Positions 22,125-33,738 of a DNA stretch of 64,000 bases are shown one piece after another. The notes beneath the pieces are model-generated. The model ran no database searches. It had not been told where the DNA came from and saw only the letters and a program-made list of their open reading frames with translations. The stretch is from Rutidosis leptorrhynchoides (Eukaryota > Streptophyta > Magnoliopsida > Asterales > Asteraceae): the NCBI RefSeq assembly GCF_046630445.1, contig NC_092334.1, forward strand, positions 192,020,501 through 192,084,500, written 5' to 3'. Each line of letters starts with the position of its first letter. The first letter of the stretch is position 1. The position numbers and the translations under genes are program-made.

Positions 22125-23725
22125 AATATTCTCACACTTGAGCGTTGCTTGTCCTCAAGCAATATAGTCTTGAAATAAAAAAATACTAGAATCACTTCTT
22201 TATTCTTCACACTTTGTACATCAGTGATTTCTATACGGCGGTATGAACAATGGTAGTAACGTTATGGTTTACAGTCCCACATGACTATGAAAATTTAGAT
22301 CCTTAAGGAAATTGGATCTTTATGAAAACATTTGATCTTTTGAAAATACGATCTAGCTTTAACCCTAGATAAGTTGAATAACCCTTCACCGGTATTTGCA
22401 AAATGTTTTTGTGGGTTTGGTGGGTTTCAGATTTGAAAATTTTAGCTCAAAACTTGCGGTTTTGTGTCACCCACTTGCTAACCTTGTATTGGGAAAGCAA
22501 CACGTCCAGTATACTTGCTTCGTATATTACCTTTCGGTAAACTACCGTCCGGTTGTAAAGGAAAGCGTTGAACAAGCAACTGTTAAGGCAATGTCCCCTG
22601 ACATGCTTTTAATTATGGTCTATAACGTGTTAGATGCAATTATTATCCTTTGTAGGAGCAATAGTAAAGCTCACCCTATAATTTTTCGGTCTGGCACAAG
22701 GTCCTGTCTTTGACCATACTATGCAACCACTGTTCTTACGGTTGACACCCGATTTGGTTCAGGTGACCTAATAAATTCAAGGTGAATTCCTAGGATTTTA
22801 CGTTCAATGGTAATGAACGCATTGAAAATGGGTTTTCAGAAAACAAATCGGTTTGTAATTTTTGATCAAAATATTTTCTCGTTCAAGCTCGAGTTTAGAT
22901 ATCATCGAATTCATGAGTTTGTAATTCTCAATCTTTAAAGTCAATCTCAAGGATTGAGTAATATCAGTCTTAAAAGCTGATTTTTGATCTTTAAGGAGAG
23001 TATCCTTTTCTGGGGGTCTGATTCATTAGTCTTATCAAGCTAATTTGCATGGCGCCCTCCCCATTTTACGAGACAGATCCTCTCATAGTTAGGATAAGTC
23101 TGACCACTTAGCGACCCTGTTTGATGCTGAGGTCCGTGGATTTCCTGCTGATTTTAGTGATGACTTTTCTAGATTTTTCGTCAACCTACAGCTGGTCTGG
23201 ACGACAACTTCATGACCTAAATCAAGAAGCGCGTGTCTTTTTCGGAAGACTTTACTTCCTTTTAATGATGGAATTGATTCATCGTGTAGATCCATCTTTC
23301 TTTCAAATATCTTACAATTTACCGGGTAAAACGGTTAATTTTGTCCAAAACAAAACTATCTTCTATTATTTGTACAAAAATATGTGATATATATTTTTAA
23401 ATAACTTGGTAAATTTTTCCCACACTTGGCTTTTATTTTCCTTTTTATTGTCCTCTATTCCATTTTAAATGAATTCTAACATTTTGGGTTGTTTCTCAAT
23501 TTATGTCCTTTCTGAGGTAACAATAATTTCGGTGTAAATACCTAGTTTTATCGTTCATAAATATATACAAAACATGATTTTGAATTCATTTAATTGAAAA
23601 TTTTGAAAAATTTTACTAGAATTGGTAGTCAGTATATAAGACTAGGGCTGTTCTTTATTATCAGAGAGCACTAGATTCTAATACAACTACTGCATTACTA
23701 GTATTTTTAATGGTAACCAAGTGTA
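22125..23725 (-). other. Athila 3' non-coding region
   Basis: Lies between the copy B insertion and the 3' LTR. A GTGTGAGAATATT stretch on the minus strand next to the LTR is the likely polypurine region. Plus-strand ORFs of 68-105 codons (22396, 23121) show no family motif. The GTGTA at 23721-23725 is the left target duplication of copy B. Confidence 0.6.
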
Positions 23726-26700
23726 TGAAATGTCCCGTTCATATTGATTATAAAGGTTCCATATTAATTGATTTCGTCGCGAGGTTTTGACCTCTATATG
23801 AGACGTTTTTCAAAGACTGCATTCATTTTTAAAACAACCATAACCTTTATTTTATCTATAAAGGTTTAAAAAGCATTACGTAGATTATCAAATAATGATA
23901 ATCTAAAATATACCGTTTACACACGACCATTACATAATGGTTTACAATAAGAATATATTACATCAAAAATAAGTTTCTTGAATGCAATTTTTACATAATA
24001 TCATACAAGCATGGACTCCAAATCTTGTCCTTATTTTAGTATGCAACAGCGGAAGCTCTTAATAATCACCTGAGAATAAACATGCTTAAAACGTCAACAA
24101 AAATGTTGGTGAGTTATAGGTTTAACCTATATATTATCAAATCATAATAATAGACCACAAGATTTCATATTTCAATATACATCCCATACATAGAGATAAA
24201 ATTCATTCATATGGTGAACACCTGGTAACCGACATTAACAAGATGCATATATAAGAATATCCCCATCATTCTGGGACACTCTTCGGATATGATATAAATT
24301 TTGAAGAACTAAAGCATCCGGTACTTTGGATGGGGTTTGTTAGGCCCAATAGATCTATCTTTAGGATTCGCGTCAATTAGGGTGTCTGTTCCCTAATTCT
24401 TAGATTACCAGACTTAATAAAAAGGGGCATATTCGATTTCGATAATTCAACCATAGAATGTAGTTTCACGCACTTGTATCTATTTTGTAAATCATTTATA
24501 AAACCTGCATGTATTCTCATCCCAAAAATATTAGATTTTAAAAGTGGGACTATAACTTACTTTCACAGATTTTTTTACTTCGTCGGGAAGTAAGACTTGG
24601 CCACTGGTCGATTCACAAACCTATAACAAATATGTACATATATATCAAAGTATGTTCAAAATATATTTACAACACTTTTAATACATTTTGATGTTTTAAG
24701 TTTATTAAGTCAGCTGTCCTAGTTAGTAACCTACAACTAGTTGTCCACAGTTAGATGTACAGAAATAAATCGATATATATTATCTTGAATCAATCCACGA
24801 CCCGGTGTATACATATCTCAGTATTGTTTACAACTCAAACTATATATATTTTGGAATCAACCTCAACCCTGTATAGCTAACTCCAACATTCACATATAGA
24901 GTGTCTATGGTTGTTCCGAAATATATATAGATGTGTCGACATGATAGGTCGAAATACTGTATACATGTCTATGGTATCTCAAGATTACATAATATACAAT
25001 ACAAGTTGATTAAGTTATGGTTGGAATAGATTTGTTACCAATTTTCACGTAGCTAAAATGAGTAGTTTTTACCAATTTTGTTTTGCTCGCCATTTCTTCG
25101 TTTCTAATCCGTTTTGAGTGATTTAAGCGGTCATGGTTTCGTATTGAACTTGAATTAATGAAAATAAAAAGAAAAGGAATAGGTTTATAGTAAAAAATAC
25201 AAGTTACAAGTCATTTTTGAAAGAGGTAGTCATTTCCGTCGAAAGAACGACATCTTGATGACTGTTTTGAAAAACATACTTTCACTTTGAGTTTAACCAT
25301 GATTTTTGGATATGGTTTCATGTTCATAAGAAAAATCATTTTCCCAGAAGTATAGCTTTTAAATAAAAGTTTTTCATAGTTTTTAATTATCCAAACCAAA
25401 ACAGCCCCCGGTTGTAACTATGACGGCGTAAATCCGGTTTTATGGTGTTTATCGTGTTTCCGGGTTTTAAATCATTAAGTTAGCATATCATATAGATATA
25501 GATCATGTGTATAGTTGATTTTAAAAGTGTAGTTAGAAGGATTAACTTTATTTGCGAACAAGTTTAGAATTAACTAAACTATGTTTTAGTGATTACTAGT
25601 TTACCACTTCGAATATGATAGCTTTTTATGTATGAATCGAATGATGTTATGAACATCATTACTACCTTAAGTTCCTTGGATAAACCTACTGAAAAAGATA
25701 AAAATGGATCTAGCTTCAACGGATCCTTGGATGGCTCGAAGTTCTTGAAGCAGAATCATGACACGAAAACAAGTTCAAGTAAGATCATCACTTGAAATAA
25801 GATTGTTATAGTTATAGAAATTGAACCAAAGTTTGAATATGATTATTACCAAAGTTTGAATATGATTATTACCTTGTATTTGAACCAAAGATTTCTTGAG
25901 GTTGGATGATCATCTTACAAGATTGGAAGTGAGCTAGCAAACTTGAAAGTATTCTTGATTTTATGAAACTAGAACTTGTAGAATTTATGAAGAACACTTA
26001 GAACTTGAAGATAGAACTTGAGAGAGATCAATTAGATGAAGAAAATTGAAGAATGAAAGTGTTTTTAGGTATTTTTGGTCGTTGGTGTATGGATTAGATA
26101 TAAAGGATATGTAATTTTGTTTTCATGTAAATAAGTCATGAATGATTACTCATATTTTTGTAATTTTATGAGATATTTCATGCTAGTTGCCAAATGATAG
26201 TTCCCACATGTGTTAGGTGACTCACATGGGCTGCTAAGAGCTAATAATTGGAGTGTATATACCAATAGTACATACATCTAAAAGCTGTGTATTGTACGAG
26301 TACGAATACGGGTGCATAAGAGTAGAATTGTTGATGAAACTGAACGAGGATGTAATTGTAAGCATTTTTGTTAAGTAGAAGTATTTTGATAAGTGTCTTG
26401 AAGTTTTTCAAAAGTGTATGAATATATATTAAAACACTACGTGTATATATATTTTAACTGAGTCGTTAAGTCATCGTTAGTCGTTACATGTAAGTGTTGT
26501 TTTGAAACCTTTAGGTTAACGATCTTGTTAAATGTTGTTAACCCAATGTTTATAATATCAAATGAGATTTTAAATTATTATATTATCATGATATTATTAT
26601 ATATTAATATATCTTAATATGATATATACATTTAAATGTCATTACAACGATAATCGTTACATATATGTCTCTTTTCGAAATCCTTAAGTTAGTAGTCTTG

Positions 26701-27165
26701 TTTTTACTTATGTAGTTCATTGTTAATACACTTAATGATATATTTAATTATAATATTATCATGTTATATATAATATAACAATGTATTAATATGCTTCATA
26801 TATATTTAGTAAGACGTGGTTATAACGATAATCGTTATATGTATCGTTTCGAGTTTCATACGTCAATAGTCTCCTTTTTAAGTATATAACTTATTGTTAC
26901 TATTTTTAATGAGATACTTGATGATCATTATATCATGTTAAACATATATATTTATTCATTTATGTATCATCCTGTCATATACAACTTATAGCGTTCGTGA
27001 ATCATTGGTCAAACTGGGTAATCAGACGTTTACAAAATTTCCGTTTCAATTAACCAAGTCTTAACAAGTTTGATTGCTTAACATGTTGGAAACATTTAAT
27101 CATGTAAATATAGTCTCATTAAACATATAATCATAGAAAGGTTCGGAAAAGTTCGGGTCACTACA
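23726..27165 (-). repeat. 3' LTR of Tekay copy B
   Basis: 3440 bp; on the plus strand it begins TGAAATGTCCCG and ends GGTCACTACA. A local tandem duplication of an AAAGTTTGAATATGATTATTACC-type word at about 25827-25872 is absent from the other LTR. Dyads AACGATAATCGTTA sit at 26646-26659 and 26824-26837. Confidence 0.9.
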
Positions 27166-27201
27166 GTACCTACCCGTTAAATAAATTTCGTCCCGAAATT
27201 T
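27166..27201 (-). promoter_or_regulatory. hairpin and polypurine block before 3' LTR of copy B
   Basis: On the minus strand AAATTTCG-GGA-CGAAATTT (27201-27183) is followed by ATTTAACGGGTAGGTAC and then the LTR, matching copy A and the LARD-like element. Confidence 0.7.
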
Positions 27202-27638
27202 TAAGCGATTGGAGGTGTTGGCTCATCTTCTGGAAATAAGTGCGGGTACTTCTTCTTCATCTGATCTTCTCGTTCCCAGGTGAACTCGGGTCCTCTACGA
27301 GCATTCCATCGAACCTTAACAATCGGTATCTTGTTTTGTTTAAGTCTCTTAACCTCACGATCCATTATTTCAACGGGTTCTTCAATGAATTGAAGTTTTT
27401 TATTGATTTGGATTTCGTCCAACGGAATAGTGAGATCTTCTTTAGCAAAACATTTCTTCAAATTTGATACGTGGAAAGTGTTATGTACAGTCGCGAGTTG
27501 TTGAGGTAACTCAAGTCGGTAAGCTACTGGTCCGACACGATCAATAATCTTGAATGGTCCAATATACCTTGGATTTAATTTCCCTCGTTTACCAAATCGA
27601 ACAACACCTTTCCAAGGTGCAACCTTAAGCATGACCAT
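27201..27638 (-). pseudogene. pol: integrase C-terminus and chromodomain, copy B
   Basis: Contains [20 protein letters not shown], the [10 protein letters not shown] beta-barrel region, FHVSNLKKC, and the chromodomain-like end ([22 protein letters not shown]). It is cut off from the catalytic part by an in-frame stop at about 27639-27641. The natural polyprotein end is the TAA overlapping the hairpin. Confidence 0.85.
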
Positions 27639-28049
27639 CTATCCAATTTCAAATTCTATATCTTTTCTTTTAATGTCGGCGTAGCTCTTTTGTCGACTTT
27701 GGGCGGTTTTCAACCGTTGTTGAATTTGGATGATCTTCTCAGTAGTTTCTTGTATTATCTCCGGACCCGTAATCTGTCTATCCCCCACTTCACTCCAACA
27801 AATTGGAGACCTACACTTTCTACCATAAAGTGCTTCAAATGGCGCCATCTCAATGCTTGAATGGTAGCTGTTGTTGTAGGAAAATTCTGCTAACGGTAGA
27901 TGTCGATCCCAACTGTTTCCGAAATCAATAACACATGCCCATAGCATTTCTTCAAGCGTTTGTATCGTCCTTTCGCTATGCCCATCAGTTTGTGGATGAT
28001 AGGCAGTACTCATGTCTAGACGAGTTCCTAATGCTTGCTGTAATGTCTG
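27639..28049 (-). pseudogene. pol: integrase catalytic C-terminal half, copy B
   Basis: Carries [23 protein letters not shown] with the catalytic Glu, the [10 protein letters not shown] motif and [12 protein letters not shown]. It is bounded by a TAG near 28050 upstream and a stop near 27640 downstream. Confidence 0.85.
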
Positions 28050-29332
28050 CTAGAATCTTGAAATAAATCTGCCATCCCTATCAGAGATAATAGAGATTGG
28101 TATTCCATGTCTGGAGATGACTTCCTTCAAATACAGTCGTGCTAACTTCTCCATCTTGTCATCTTTTATTATTGGCAGGAAGTGTGCTGATTTGGTGAGA
28201 CGATCAACTATTACCCAAATAGTATCAAAACCACTTGCAGTCCTTGGCAATTTAGTGATGAAATCCATGGTAATGTTTTCCCATTTCCATTCCGGGATTT
28301 CGGGTTGTTGAAGTAGACCTGATGGTTTCTGATGCTCAGCTTTGACCTTAGAACACGTCAAACATTCTCCTACGTATTTAGTAACATCGGCTTTCATACC
28401 CGGCCACCAAAAATGTTTCTTAAGATCCTTGTACATCTTCCCCGTTCCAGGATGTATTGAGTATCTGGTTTTATGAGCTTCTCTAAGTACCATTTCTCTC
28501 ATATTTCCAAATTTTGGTACCCGAATCCTTTTAGCCCTATACCGGGTTCCGTCTTCCTGAATATTAAGATGCTTCTCCGATCCTTTGGGTATTTCATCCT
28601 TTAAATTTCCCTCTTTTAAAACTCCTTGTTGTGCCTCCTTTATTTGAGTAGTAAGGTTATTGTGAATCATAATATTCATAGATTTTACTCGAATGGGTTC
28701 TCTGTCCTTCCTGCTCAAGACGTCGGCTACCACATTTGCCTTCCTTGGGTGGTAACGAATCTCAAAGTCGTAATCATTCAACAATTCAATCCACCTACGC
28801 TGCCTCATATTCAGTTGTTTCTGATTAAATATGTGTTGAAGACTTTTGTGGTCGGTATATATAATATTTTTGACCCCGTATAAGTAGTGCCTCCAAGTCT
28901 TTAATGTAAAAATAACCGCGCCTAATTCCAAATCATGCGTAGTATAATTCTGTTCGTGAATCTTCAATTGTCTAGACGCATAAGCAATTACTTTCATTCG
29001 TTGCATTAATACACAACTGAGACCTTGCTTTGAGGCGTCACAATATATCACAAAATCATCATTACCTTCAGGTAATGACAATATAGGGGCCGTAGTTAAC
29101 TTTTTCTTTAACAATTGAAACGCTTTCTCTTGTTCATCTTTCCATTCAAATTTCTTCCCTTTATGCGTTAATGCAGTCAAGGGTTTTGCTATTCTATAAA
29201 AGTCTTGGATGAACCTTCTGTAGTAACCCGCTAGTCCTAAAAACTGGCGTATGTGTTTCGGAGTTTTCGGGGTTTCTCACTTTTCAACGGTTTCGATCTT
29301 TGCTGGATCCACCTGAATACCTTCTTTGTTCA
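28050..29332 (-). pseudogene. pol: RT connection, RNase H and integrase N-terminal half, copy B
   Basis: Begins after a frameshift with [16 protein letters not shown] connection sequence (about 29260-29210). It continues through RNase H ([20 protein letters not shown]), DREPIRVKS (the site where the LARD inserted in copy A), the integrase H-H-C-C region ([20 protein letters not shown]), and the first two catalytic Asp motifs (MDFITKLP, ISDRDG). It ends at a TAG after FISRF. Confidence 0.88.
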
Positions 29333-29647
29333 CTATGTGACCGGGGAATTGAACTTCTTCCAACCAAAATGCACACTTTGAAAACTTAGCGTACAGTTTT
29401 TTGTTCTCAGCAACTCTAGCACTTTTCTCAAATGTTCTTCGTGCTCTTGATCATTCTTCCAGTAAATAAGTATGTCATCGATGAAAACAATGACAAACTT
29501 GTCAAGATATGGCCCACACACTCGGTTCATGAGGTCCATGAACACAACTGGTGCGTTAGTCAATCCAAACGGCATAACCATAAACTCGTAATGACCGTAA
29601 CGCGTCCTAAAAGCAGTCTTTGGAATATCATCCTCCTTCACCCGCAT
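29333..29647 (-). pseudogene. pol: RT palm with FIDD, copy B
   Basis: Holds [24 protein letters not shown] and FIDDILIYW; the Ser after ILIY in copy A is Trp here. A frameshift near 29400 (LLRTKNCTL) destroys the following RT sequence, and the segment is separated from the fingers region by a stop at about 29648-29650. Confidence 0.85.
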
Positions 29648-30100
29648 TTAATGATATCCAGAATGTAAATCGATCTTCGAATAAACAGACGAGCCTTGTA
29701 GTTGATCAAATAAGTCGTCGATTCTCGGTAGTGGGTAGCGGTTCTTGATGGTAAGTTTGTTCAACTCTCGGTAGTTGATACACAACCTGAATGTACCATC
29801 TTTCTTCTTGACAAACAAAACAGGAGCTCCCCACGGTGATGTGTTTGGTCGAATGAAACTACTCTCTAAAAGTTCTTGTAATTGGCTCTGAAGTTCCTTC
29901 ATTTCGCTTGGTGCGAGTCTGTATGGAGCACGAGCTATTGGTGCAGCTCCCGGTACAAGGTCTATTTGAAATTCAACGGATCGGTGTGGAGGTAGTCCCA
30001 GTAATTCTTTCGGAAATACATCGAGAAATTCTTTTGCGACGGGAATATCATTGATGTTCTTTTCTTCGAAATTCACTTTCTCGACGTGTGCTAGTACAGC
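29648..30100 (-). pseudogene. pol: RT N-terminal part, copy B
   Basis: Fingers and early palm: [44 protein letters not shown] (Asn where copy A has Asp) and [11 protein letters not shown]. Bounded by in-frame stops on both sides. Confidence 0.85.
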
Positions 30101-30610
30101 TTAGCAACCTTTTCTTATTAGTTTTTGTGCCTTCAGGTTACTAATAAGATTTAACTTCGCGTTGCTCTTTTCTCCGTACACCATTAAGGGTTTTCCTTTT
30201 TCTCGTATAATGCGAATTGCATTTTTGTTACAAACGATCTCTGCTTTCACTTCTCTCAACCAGTCCGTACCGATTATAACATCAAAACTCCCTAACTCTA
30301 CTGGTATCAAGTCAATCTTAAATGTTTCGCTAACCAGTTTAATTTCTCGATTCCGACATATATTATCTGCTGAAATTAATTTACCATTTGCTAATTCGAG
30401 TAAAAATTTACTATCCAAAGGCGCCAATGGGCAACTTAATTTAGCACAAAATTCTCTACTCATATAGCTTCTATCCGCACCCGAATCAAATAAAACATAA
30501 GCAGATTTATCGTCAATAAGAAACGTACCCGTAACAAGCTCCGGGTCTTCCTGTGCCTCTGCCGCATTAATATTGAAAACTCTTTCGCGGCCTTGTCCAT
30601 TCGTGTTCTC
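30101..30610 (-). pseudogene. pol: aspartic protease, copy B
   Basis: Open from just after the gag-pol stop to a stop at about 30101. It includes the [11 protein letters not shown] active site (about 30485-30453), the [13 protein letters not shown] flap region and the FDVIIGTDWL motif, which is better preserved than in copy A. Confidence 0.85.
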
Positions 30611-31132
30611 TTAGTTCGGGAAATTTCTAATAATGTGGCCCAGTTTTCCACATTTATAACAAACTACATTGGCATAACTTGCCCCGACACTACTTGCTCC
30701 ACCATTACTCGTTCCGACACCATTTGTTCCTTTCTTTCTGTTAACCCCTGGTCCGTAGACCTCACACTTCGCCGCGCTATGACCATTTCTTTTACACTTG
30801 TTGCAAAATTTGGTGCAGAACCCCGAGTGATACTTTTCACACCTTTGGCATAGCTGCTTCTGATTATTGTTGTTGTTGCGGTTGTTATTGTTGTTGGGAT
30901 GATTGTTATAGTTGCTGTTGTTGTTGGGCCGTTTGTTGTAGTTGCGATTGATGTTGCGATTGTTGGGATAGTTGTTGCGATTATTGTTGTAATTGATGTT
31001 GTTGTTGTATTGGTGATTCTTATCACCGTTTTCCTCCCACTTTCTTTTGACTTGCTTCACATTAGCCTCTTCAGCCGCCTGTTCTTTAATTCTTTCCTCA
31101 ATCTGGTTCACTAGTTTGTGAGCCATTCTACA
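30611..31132 (-). pseudogene. gag: gag C-terminal and zinc knuckles, copy B
   Basis: Runs from MAHKLVNQIEERIKEQAAEEAN through an Asn-rich tract to two CCHC knuckles (CNKCKRNGHSAAKC; CYKCGKLGHIIRNF, where the last Cys is replaced by Phe). It ends at a TAA at the gag-protease junction. Copy A continues through an equivalent Asn-rich tract with different run lengths. Confidence 0.85.
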
Positions 31133-31135
31133 TGC

Positions 31136-31436
31136 CTATTGTATGGAGGCGGGCTCGTGTGAACTTATATCTTCTTGGATTCTTTCTGGTAATCCTTTCA
31201 CAAACGCGTCGATCTTCTCTTCCTCATCTTCGAACGCTCCCGGACACAATAGGCACAATTCTGCGAATCGTCTTTCATACGTGGTAATATCAAATCCTTG
31301 GGTTCGTAACCCTCTAAGTTCTTTCTTGAGCTTATTGACCTCGGTTCTGGGACGGTACTTCTCGTTCATCAAGTGCTTGAATGCTGACCACGGTAGTGCG
31401 TAAGCATCATCTTGTCCCATTTGCTCTAGATAGGTA
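31136..31436 (-). pseudogene. gag: gag core middle, copy B
   Basis: Capsid-like segment with YALPWSAFKHLMNEKYRPRT and DAFVKGLPERIQEDI, isolated by TAG codons at about 31437-31439 and 31133-31135. Both are sense codons in copy A. Confidence 0.85.
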
Positions 31437-31759
31437 TTCTACCATGTTAACGCAGTACCTGTGAAGGTATGCGTAGCGTACTTCACTTTGTCCTCTTCAG
31501 TACACTTACTTATGGCAAACACCGATTCGACCTTCTCGGTCCACCGTTTCAATCCGATCGGTCCTTCGGTTCCATCAAATTCCAAAGATTTACAGGCAGT
31601 GAATTCTTTATAGGTGCATCCTACACGATTTCCTGTACTGCTAGATCCAAGGTTATTGTTGGTATGTAGCGCAGCCTGTACTGCGACTATGTTTGCAGCA
31701 AGAAAGGTACGAAATTCCTCTTCGCTCATATTCATGGTTTGTCGAGTAGTCGGTGTCAT
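31437..31759 (-). pseudogene. gag: gag N-terminus, copy B
   Basis: ATG at 31759 followed by TPTTRQTMNMSEEEF, matching the gag start of copy A at 60. Ends with a TAG after ALTW. Confidence 0.85.
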
Positions 31760-32192
31760 TTCCTTCAAATAGTCAAATGAAACAAGTTAATCATACAGAA
31801 TATTAATAGTAGTCAATAGTATCTCGTAGCATAATATGAACTCATTTATAAAAGCTTTTTCTTCATATTAGCGTTTTATAAGTTTAAATTCGGGTAGTAC
31901 CTACTCGTTAAGTTCATACTTAGTAGCTAATATATAATTCAACTACTACAATTCTATATGAAAAACTGATTATAATAATATTTCGTGTTCAAACTTTTTC
32001 ACAATATTTTACAAACTTACAATACCGCTTATTTTACATATAACATGAAATATAGCACACAATAACTTTGATACAAGATAGTTGTGAAGATAATTCTAGC
32101 TAGTACACAAGTCGTTCAGCAAAGGCAATAAAGACACGTAATTCATACGTCCAGAAACAAGTCATGCATTCTGGTTTTACTAGGACTACTTC
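31760..32192 (-). other. spacer between F-box-like ORF and gag, copy B
   Basis: AT-rich, no ORF of note. Contains a GGGTAGTACCTACTCG dyad-like stretch near 31893-31908. Confidence 0.5.
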
Positions 32193-32777
32193 CTATCCTT
32201 GGTCTTGTGGAACATAACCGTTATGGCCGTTGATAAGGCAGCGTGTTGTAACGTTGTCAAAGGGACGAGGGTTACGTAATGTCCAACAGTCCCGTAACAT
32301 TCTAAAAACCTTGTTTCTCAACCCAACTACTGAGTCCGTCACTTGTGGGAATATTTTGTTTAATAGTTGTAGCCCGATGTTCTTGTCCTTACTTTGGTGA
32401 GAAGCGATTATTACTAACCCGTAAGCATAACATGCTTCTTTATGTTGCATGTTAGCCGTTTTTTCTAAATCACGAAGTCCTATATTCGGATATATTGAGT
32501 CAAAATAATTTCTTAACCCGTTGCGTAAAATAGCATTTGGGTTCCCGGCAATATATGCGTCAAAGTAAACACATCGTAACTTATGGATTTCCCAATGTGA
32601 TATCCCCCATCTTTCGAACGAAAGCCTTTTATAAACCAAGGCATTCTTGGAACGTTCTTCGAATGTCTTACAAACTGATCTCACCTTAAATAGTTGTGCC
32701 GAGGAATTCTGACCGACTCTAGACAAGATTTCATCAATCATGTCTCCGGGTAGGTCTCTTAAGGGCTGTCTATCCAT
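32193..32777 (-). CDS. F-box-like protein carried by Tekay copy B
   Basis: 194 codons, intact. Residues about 7-55 have F-box character (LPGDMIDEILSRV, then LFKVRSVCKTFEERS, then YKRLSF). The remainder (GNPNAILRNGLRNYF, KEACYAYGLVIIAS, LLNKIFPQV, VFRMLRDCW) recalls the Sel1-like C-terminal part of small plant F-box proteins of the At1g67623 type; that family call is from memory. Known F-box proteins bridge substrates to SCF ubiquitin ligases through Skp1. It lies on the element strand between the 5' LTR and gag, so it is probably captured host sequence now expressed, if at all, from the LTR. A stray host gene is unlikely because it is wholly inside the element. Confidence 0.7.
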   Translation of the reverse strand: MDRQPLRDLPGDMIDEILSRVGQNSSAQLFKVRSVCKTFEERSKNALVYKRLSFERWGISHWEIHKLRCVYFDAYIAGNPNAILRNGLRNYFDSIYPNIGLRDLEKTANMQHKEACYAYGLVIIASHQSKDKNIGLQLLNKIFPQVTDSVVGLRNKVFRMLRDCWTLRNPRPFDNVTTRCLINGHNGYVPQDQG

Positions 32778-32953
32778 TTTGTGTTTTTATACTGTAAAAT
32801 AGACAAGAGTTAGATTCATAAAAAAAATACTTATTAATACAAGCAATTTTTACATATATCATAAAGCATAAGCACACTATATTACATATATTACACCACA
32901 CGAATACAACTATCTTATTCCGACTCGCTCATTTCTTCTTCTTCGGTTTTGGT

Positions 32954-33529
32954 TCATTTTGCCAAGTTTCTAGGGAAATATGATGTTCCCCTAATACGAG
33001 CCATCATTTTCCACATTGGTTTAGAAAAACCTGGTGGTTTAGAGGTTCCCGGGTTATTGTCACAACTTAAGAAATACGGGTGTTGACGATACATATAAAG
33101 TTCATCGGGTTTGGAATCAAATTTCTCTATTTTTATGCCCTTTCCCTTATTGTTCTCTTTTGCCTTATTAAATTGTGTTGGGGTAATTTCTATAACATCA
33201 TCGGAATCCTTGTCGGGATCCGATTCATCGGAGAATTGGTAATCCTCCCAATACTTTGCTTCCTTGGCGGAAACACCATTGACCATAATTAACTTTGGTC
33301 GGTTGGTTGAGGATTTTCTTCTACTTAACCATTTTATTATTTCCCCCACTGGTTCTATTTCTTCTTTCGGTTCCAATTCTTCTTCCGGTTCCGATTCTTC
33401 TTCCGGTTCCGACTCTTCTTCCGGTTCCTCTTCGGGAACTTGTGAATCAGTCCACAAATCATTCCAATTTATATTTGACTCTTCATTATTATTAGGTGAG
33501 TCAATGGGACTTGTTCTAGAGGTAGACAT
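32954..33529 (-). CDS. acidic-repeat leader ORF of Tekay copy B
   Basis: 191 codons, intact, first substantial ORF after the 5' LTR and PBS. The N-terminus is Ser/Asn-rich (MSTSRTSP). Residues about 32-62 are tandem PEEE/SEPEE units, highly acidic. A basic patch (WLSRRKSSTNRPK) and a DESDPDKDSDD stretch follow, and a C-terminal part contains YFLSCDNNPG and KPPGFSKPMWKMMARIRG. No enzyme domain is recognised. About 175 bp separate it from the F-box-like ORF. Intactness beside a ruined gag-pol is the notable point. The function is unknown. Confidence 0.6.
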   Translation of the reverse strand: MSTSRTSPIDSPNNNEESNINWNDLWTDSQVPEEEPEEESEPEEESEPEEELEPKEEIEPVGEIIKWLSRRKSSTNRPKLIMVNGVSAKEAKYWEDYQFSDESDPDKDSDDVIEITPTQFNKAKENNKGKGIKIEKFDSKPDELYMYRQHPYFLSCDNNPGTSKPPGFSKPMWKMMARIRGTSYFPRNLAK

Positions 33530-33724
33530 TTATCACATAATATCAAACACATTAAGAGATTAATATATCACATAATATTCACATGTTAAAAATATATAGT
33601 TTCCAACAAAATTTGTTAAGCAATCATTTTTCAAGTAAACACGGTCGAAGTCCAGACTCACTAATGCATCCTAACAAACTCGATAAGACACACTAATGCA
33701 AAATTATGGTTCTCTAAGACCAAC

Positions 33725-33736
33725 GCTCGGATACCA
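33725..33736 (-). promoter_or_regulatory. primer-binding site of copy B
   Basis: Minus-strand TGGTATCCGAGC, two bases after the LTR end, matches 11 of 12 bases of the initiator-Met tRNA primer-binding sequence. Confidence 0.8.
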
Positions 33737-33738
33737 AC

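Noticed and set aside
30899..31126. Hydrophobic plus-strand ORF resembling a membrane protein, and minus-strand Thr/Ile-rich ORF 30664-31026
   Set aside because: Other-frame readings of the Asn-rich gag repeat of copy B.
32193..32777. F-box-like ORF as an ordinary host gene
   Set aside because: It lies between the PBS and gag of copy B, on the element strand, inside the GTGTA-flanked insertion.
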